From JALZKA01 sp963786495 (GTDB taxonomy: Bacteria; Actinomycetota; Thermoleophilia; Solirubrobacterales; 70-9): 64,000 nt of DNA. Below, piece after piece: positions 62,563-64,000 of the stretch. The translations under genes were made by a program, and so were the position numbers. The notes below the pieces were generated by a model. It saw only the letters and a list, made by a program, of their open reading frames with translations, searched no databases and was not told where the DNA came from. The stretch spans positions 682,001 to 746,000 of the forward strand of contig CAWAZL010000002.1 in assembly GCA_963786495.1 (NCBI GenBank). Reading direction: 5' to 3'. Each line of letters opens with the position of its first letter. Positions within the stretch are counted from its first letter, which is position 1.

Positions 62563-63849
62563 TTGATTAATAGGTACACACGCGAGGAGATCGGCGCGGT
62601 CTGGACAGACCGCCGGAAGATGGAAGGCTGGCTCGCGGTCGAGCTGGCGGCAACAGAGGCGTGGGCGGCTGAAGGCGTCGTTCCCGCCGAAGCCGCGGCG
62701 CAGGCGCGGGAGAAGGCGGCGTTCGAGGTCGAGGCTGTCGCCGAGCGCGAGCGCACCACCAATCACGATGTCGCGGCGTTCGTCGACGTCGTTGCCGAGT
62801 CGGTCGGCGGCGACGCTGGGCGCTGGATTCACTACGGCCTCACCTCTTCTGATGTTCTCGACACGGCCCTCGCGCTGCAGATTCGCGACGCGGGCGAGAT
62901 CGTCGTTGCCGGAGCGCGCGCTTACCGCGACGCCCTCGTCGCACAGGCGCTCGAGCACGCCGACACGCTCTGCGTCGGGCGCACCCACGGCGTTCACGCC
63001 GAGCCCACCACCTTCGGCCTGCGCCTCGCCGGCTTCGCGTTCGAGGCTGACCGCAACCTGAAGAGGCTTGAGGAAGCGTTTGCCGATGCCTCGGTCGGCG
63101 CGATCTCCGGAGCGGTCGGCACCTACGCCTCCGTTCCGCCGCAGATCGAGCGCCACGTGTGCGAGTCGCTCGGGATCCGCGCCGAGGACGCCTCAACGCA
63201 GGTCGTGCCGCGCGATCGCCACGCTGCGCTCCTTTCCGCGATCGCACTCGCCGGCGCCGGGCTCGAGCGCTTCGCGACCGAGCTCAGAAACTTGCAGCGG
63301 ACCGAGATCCGCGAGGCCGAGGAGCCGTTTGGCAAGGGCCAGAAGGGCTCATCCGCGATGCCTCACAAGCGCAACCCGATCACCTCGGAGCGCATCACCG
63401 GGCTCGCGCGCGTACTTCGCGGCTACGCGCAGACCGGCCTCGAGAACGTCGCGCTCTGGCATGAGCGGGATATCTCGCACTCGGGCGCCGAGCGTGTCGT
63501 CCTGCCCGACGCGACCATCGCCCTCGACTACATGCAGCACCTCGCGACCCGCGTCGCCTCGGGCATGGTCGTCCACGCGGACCGGATGCAACAGAACCTG
63601 GAGCTGACCCACGGGGCCATCTTCAGCCAGCGCGCGCTGACCGCGCTGGTCGATTCGGGCATGACCCGCGACGACGCCTACCGAACCGTTCAGGCATCCG
63701 CCCAGGAGGCATGGGACACCGGAACTCCGTTCCGCGATCTTTTGAGCAAGGCGGCGCCCGACCTCGACCTGGATGCCGTCCTCGATCCCCGTGCTTACAC
63801 GAAGCACGTGCCCGAGGTAATGGCCCGGCTCGAGGCGCTTCGCACCTGA
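62563..63849 (+). CDS. purB: Adenylosuccinate lyase
   Basis: 428 residues from TTG 62563. Fumarase/aspartase-superfamily signature GSSAMPHKRNPITSERI with SSDVLDTALALQIRDAG, VGRTHGVHAEPTTFGLRLAG and GAISGAVGTYASVPPQIE. It makes AMP from adenylosuccinate and AICAR from SAICAR, losing fumarate. Intact, unlike purD. The start immediately follows the inverted stem-loop motif, leaving little room for a ribosome-binding site; a downstream in-frame start would cut into the conserved N-terminus. Confidence 0.95.
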   Translation: MINRYTREEIGAVWTDRRKMEGWLAVELAATEAWAAEGVVPAEAAAQAREKAAFEVEAVAERERTTNHDVAAFVDVVAESVGGDAGRWIHYGLTSSDVLDTALALQIRDAGEIVVAGARAYRDALVAQALEHADTLCVGRTHGVHAEPTTFGLRLAGFAFEADRNLKRLEEAFADASVGAISGAVGTYASVPPQIERHVCESLGIRAEDASTQVVPRDRHAALLSAIALAGAGLERFATELRNLQRTEIREAEEPFGKGQKGSSAMPHKRNPITSERITGLARVLRGYAQTGLENVALWHERDISHSGAERVVLPDATIALDYMQHLATRVASGMVVHADRMQQNLELTHGAIFSQRALTALVDSGMTRDDAYRTVQASAQEAWDTGTPFRDLLSKAAPDLDLDAVLDPRAYTKHVPEVMARLEALRT

Positions 63850-63882
63850 GCCGGATTCCGCCGCCCCTCTAGCCTCTCCGCC

Positions 63883-64000
63883 GTGAAGCTCCTCGGGATC
63901 CCCATCGGGCGCCGGAGCGCGCCCGAACGCCTCCCCGCGCCATTCATCGTCGGAGTCGGGCGCTCAGGCACGACGCTGCTCCGGCTGATGCTGGACGCCC
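63883..64000 (+). CDS. Sulfotransferase family protein, cut by right window edge
   Basis: 39 residues visible from GTG 63883: LPAPFIVGVGRSGTTLLRLM is the PAPS-binding loop and nearly identical to the sulfotransferase at 57859. Paralogue of that gene; the rest lies outside the window. Confidence 0.85.
   Translation, partial: MKLLGIPIGRRSAPERLPAPFIVGVGRSGTTLLRLMLDA

Overview
This window is a high-GC actinobacterial chromosome segment. The best-supported placement is a deep-branching Actinobacteria lineage, probably class Thermoleophilia (Solirubrobacterales/Gaiellales-like); this is inference from gene content, not a database match. The markers are a dnaK-grpE-dnaJ-hspR operon with a separate clpB, an inositol-phosphate synthase beside a CDP-alcohol phosphatidyltransferase, a mycothiol-type formaldehyde dehydrogenase plus metallo-hydrolase pair, an F420/LLM oxidoreductase, a short actinobacterial-type Lgt, and frequent GTG/TTG starts with 1-4 nt gene overlaps. 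No plasmid, phage, CRISPR array or complete insertion sequence is visible.

Layout. 1-12 kb: a CNNM/CorC transporter (cut by the left edge), a coupled decarboxylase / DDAH-like hydrolase / M20-cupin fusion operon that looks like an arginine-to-putrescine route, a flavodoxin-fold protein, three related exported surface proteins, an APC permease with a universal stress protein, and an enolase-superfamily enzyme. 12-18.6 kb: ferritin, NTF2-like protein, two trypsin-like proteases, tRNA-Asp, a fumarylacetoacetase-family enzyme and a GAF-GGDEF-EAL regulator. 18.7-22.8 kb: a four-gene coupled lipid operon (FAD oxidoreductase, DUF1365, cyclopropane-fatty-acid synthase, alpha/beta hydrolase). 22.8-30.7 kb: a small Cys-rich protein, formaldehyde-detoxification pair, lipoprotein, tRNA-Val, SDR, a large secreted protein, lgt, tRNA-Glu and the damaged copy of an HTH-type gene. 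30.7-48 kb: acyltransferase, argF, histone/phasin-like protein, RNA uracil methyltransferase, LLM oxidoreductase, GH5 and GH3 glycosidases, UDG-like protein, a glycosyltransferase-PHP fusion, a DUF4394/Calx-beta protein, ino1, CDP-alcohol transferase, a dehalogenase-like hydrolase, an endonuclease III, an exported nuclease/phosphatase and a cytochrome c. 48-64 kb: the heat-shock operon, aminopeptidase, beta-lactamase-like protein, clpB, sulfotransferase/glycosyltransferase genes, and purD-purE-purB.

Quality warning. Many essential genes (dnaK, grpE, dnaJ, clpB, purD, lgt) are interrupted by single-base frameshifts that can be stitched back to a normal protein. Where they can be realigned, most look like one extra G or C. 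They are dense after about 49.9 kb. I treat them as probable sequence errors and give the full gene span, not as pseudogenes.

Non-coding signals beyond the genes: a stem-loop motif of about 33 nt present three times; a dispersed GGTGCC[A/T]GGCACC-type palindrome family with one copy inside the grpE reading frame; a three-stem leader that buries the ribosome-binding site of the exported nuclease gene; a perfect 22-bp palindrome between argF and a divergent basic-protein gene; and a sequence shared upstream of dnaK and clpB that is a candidate HspR site.
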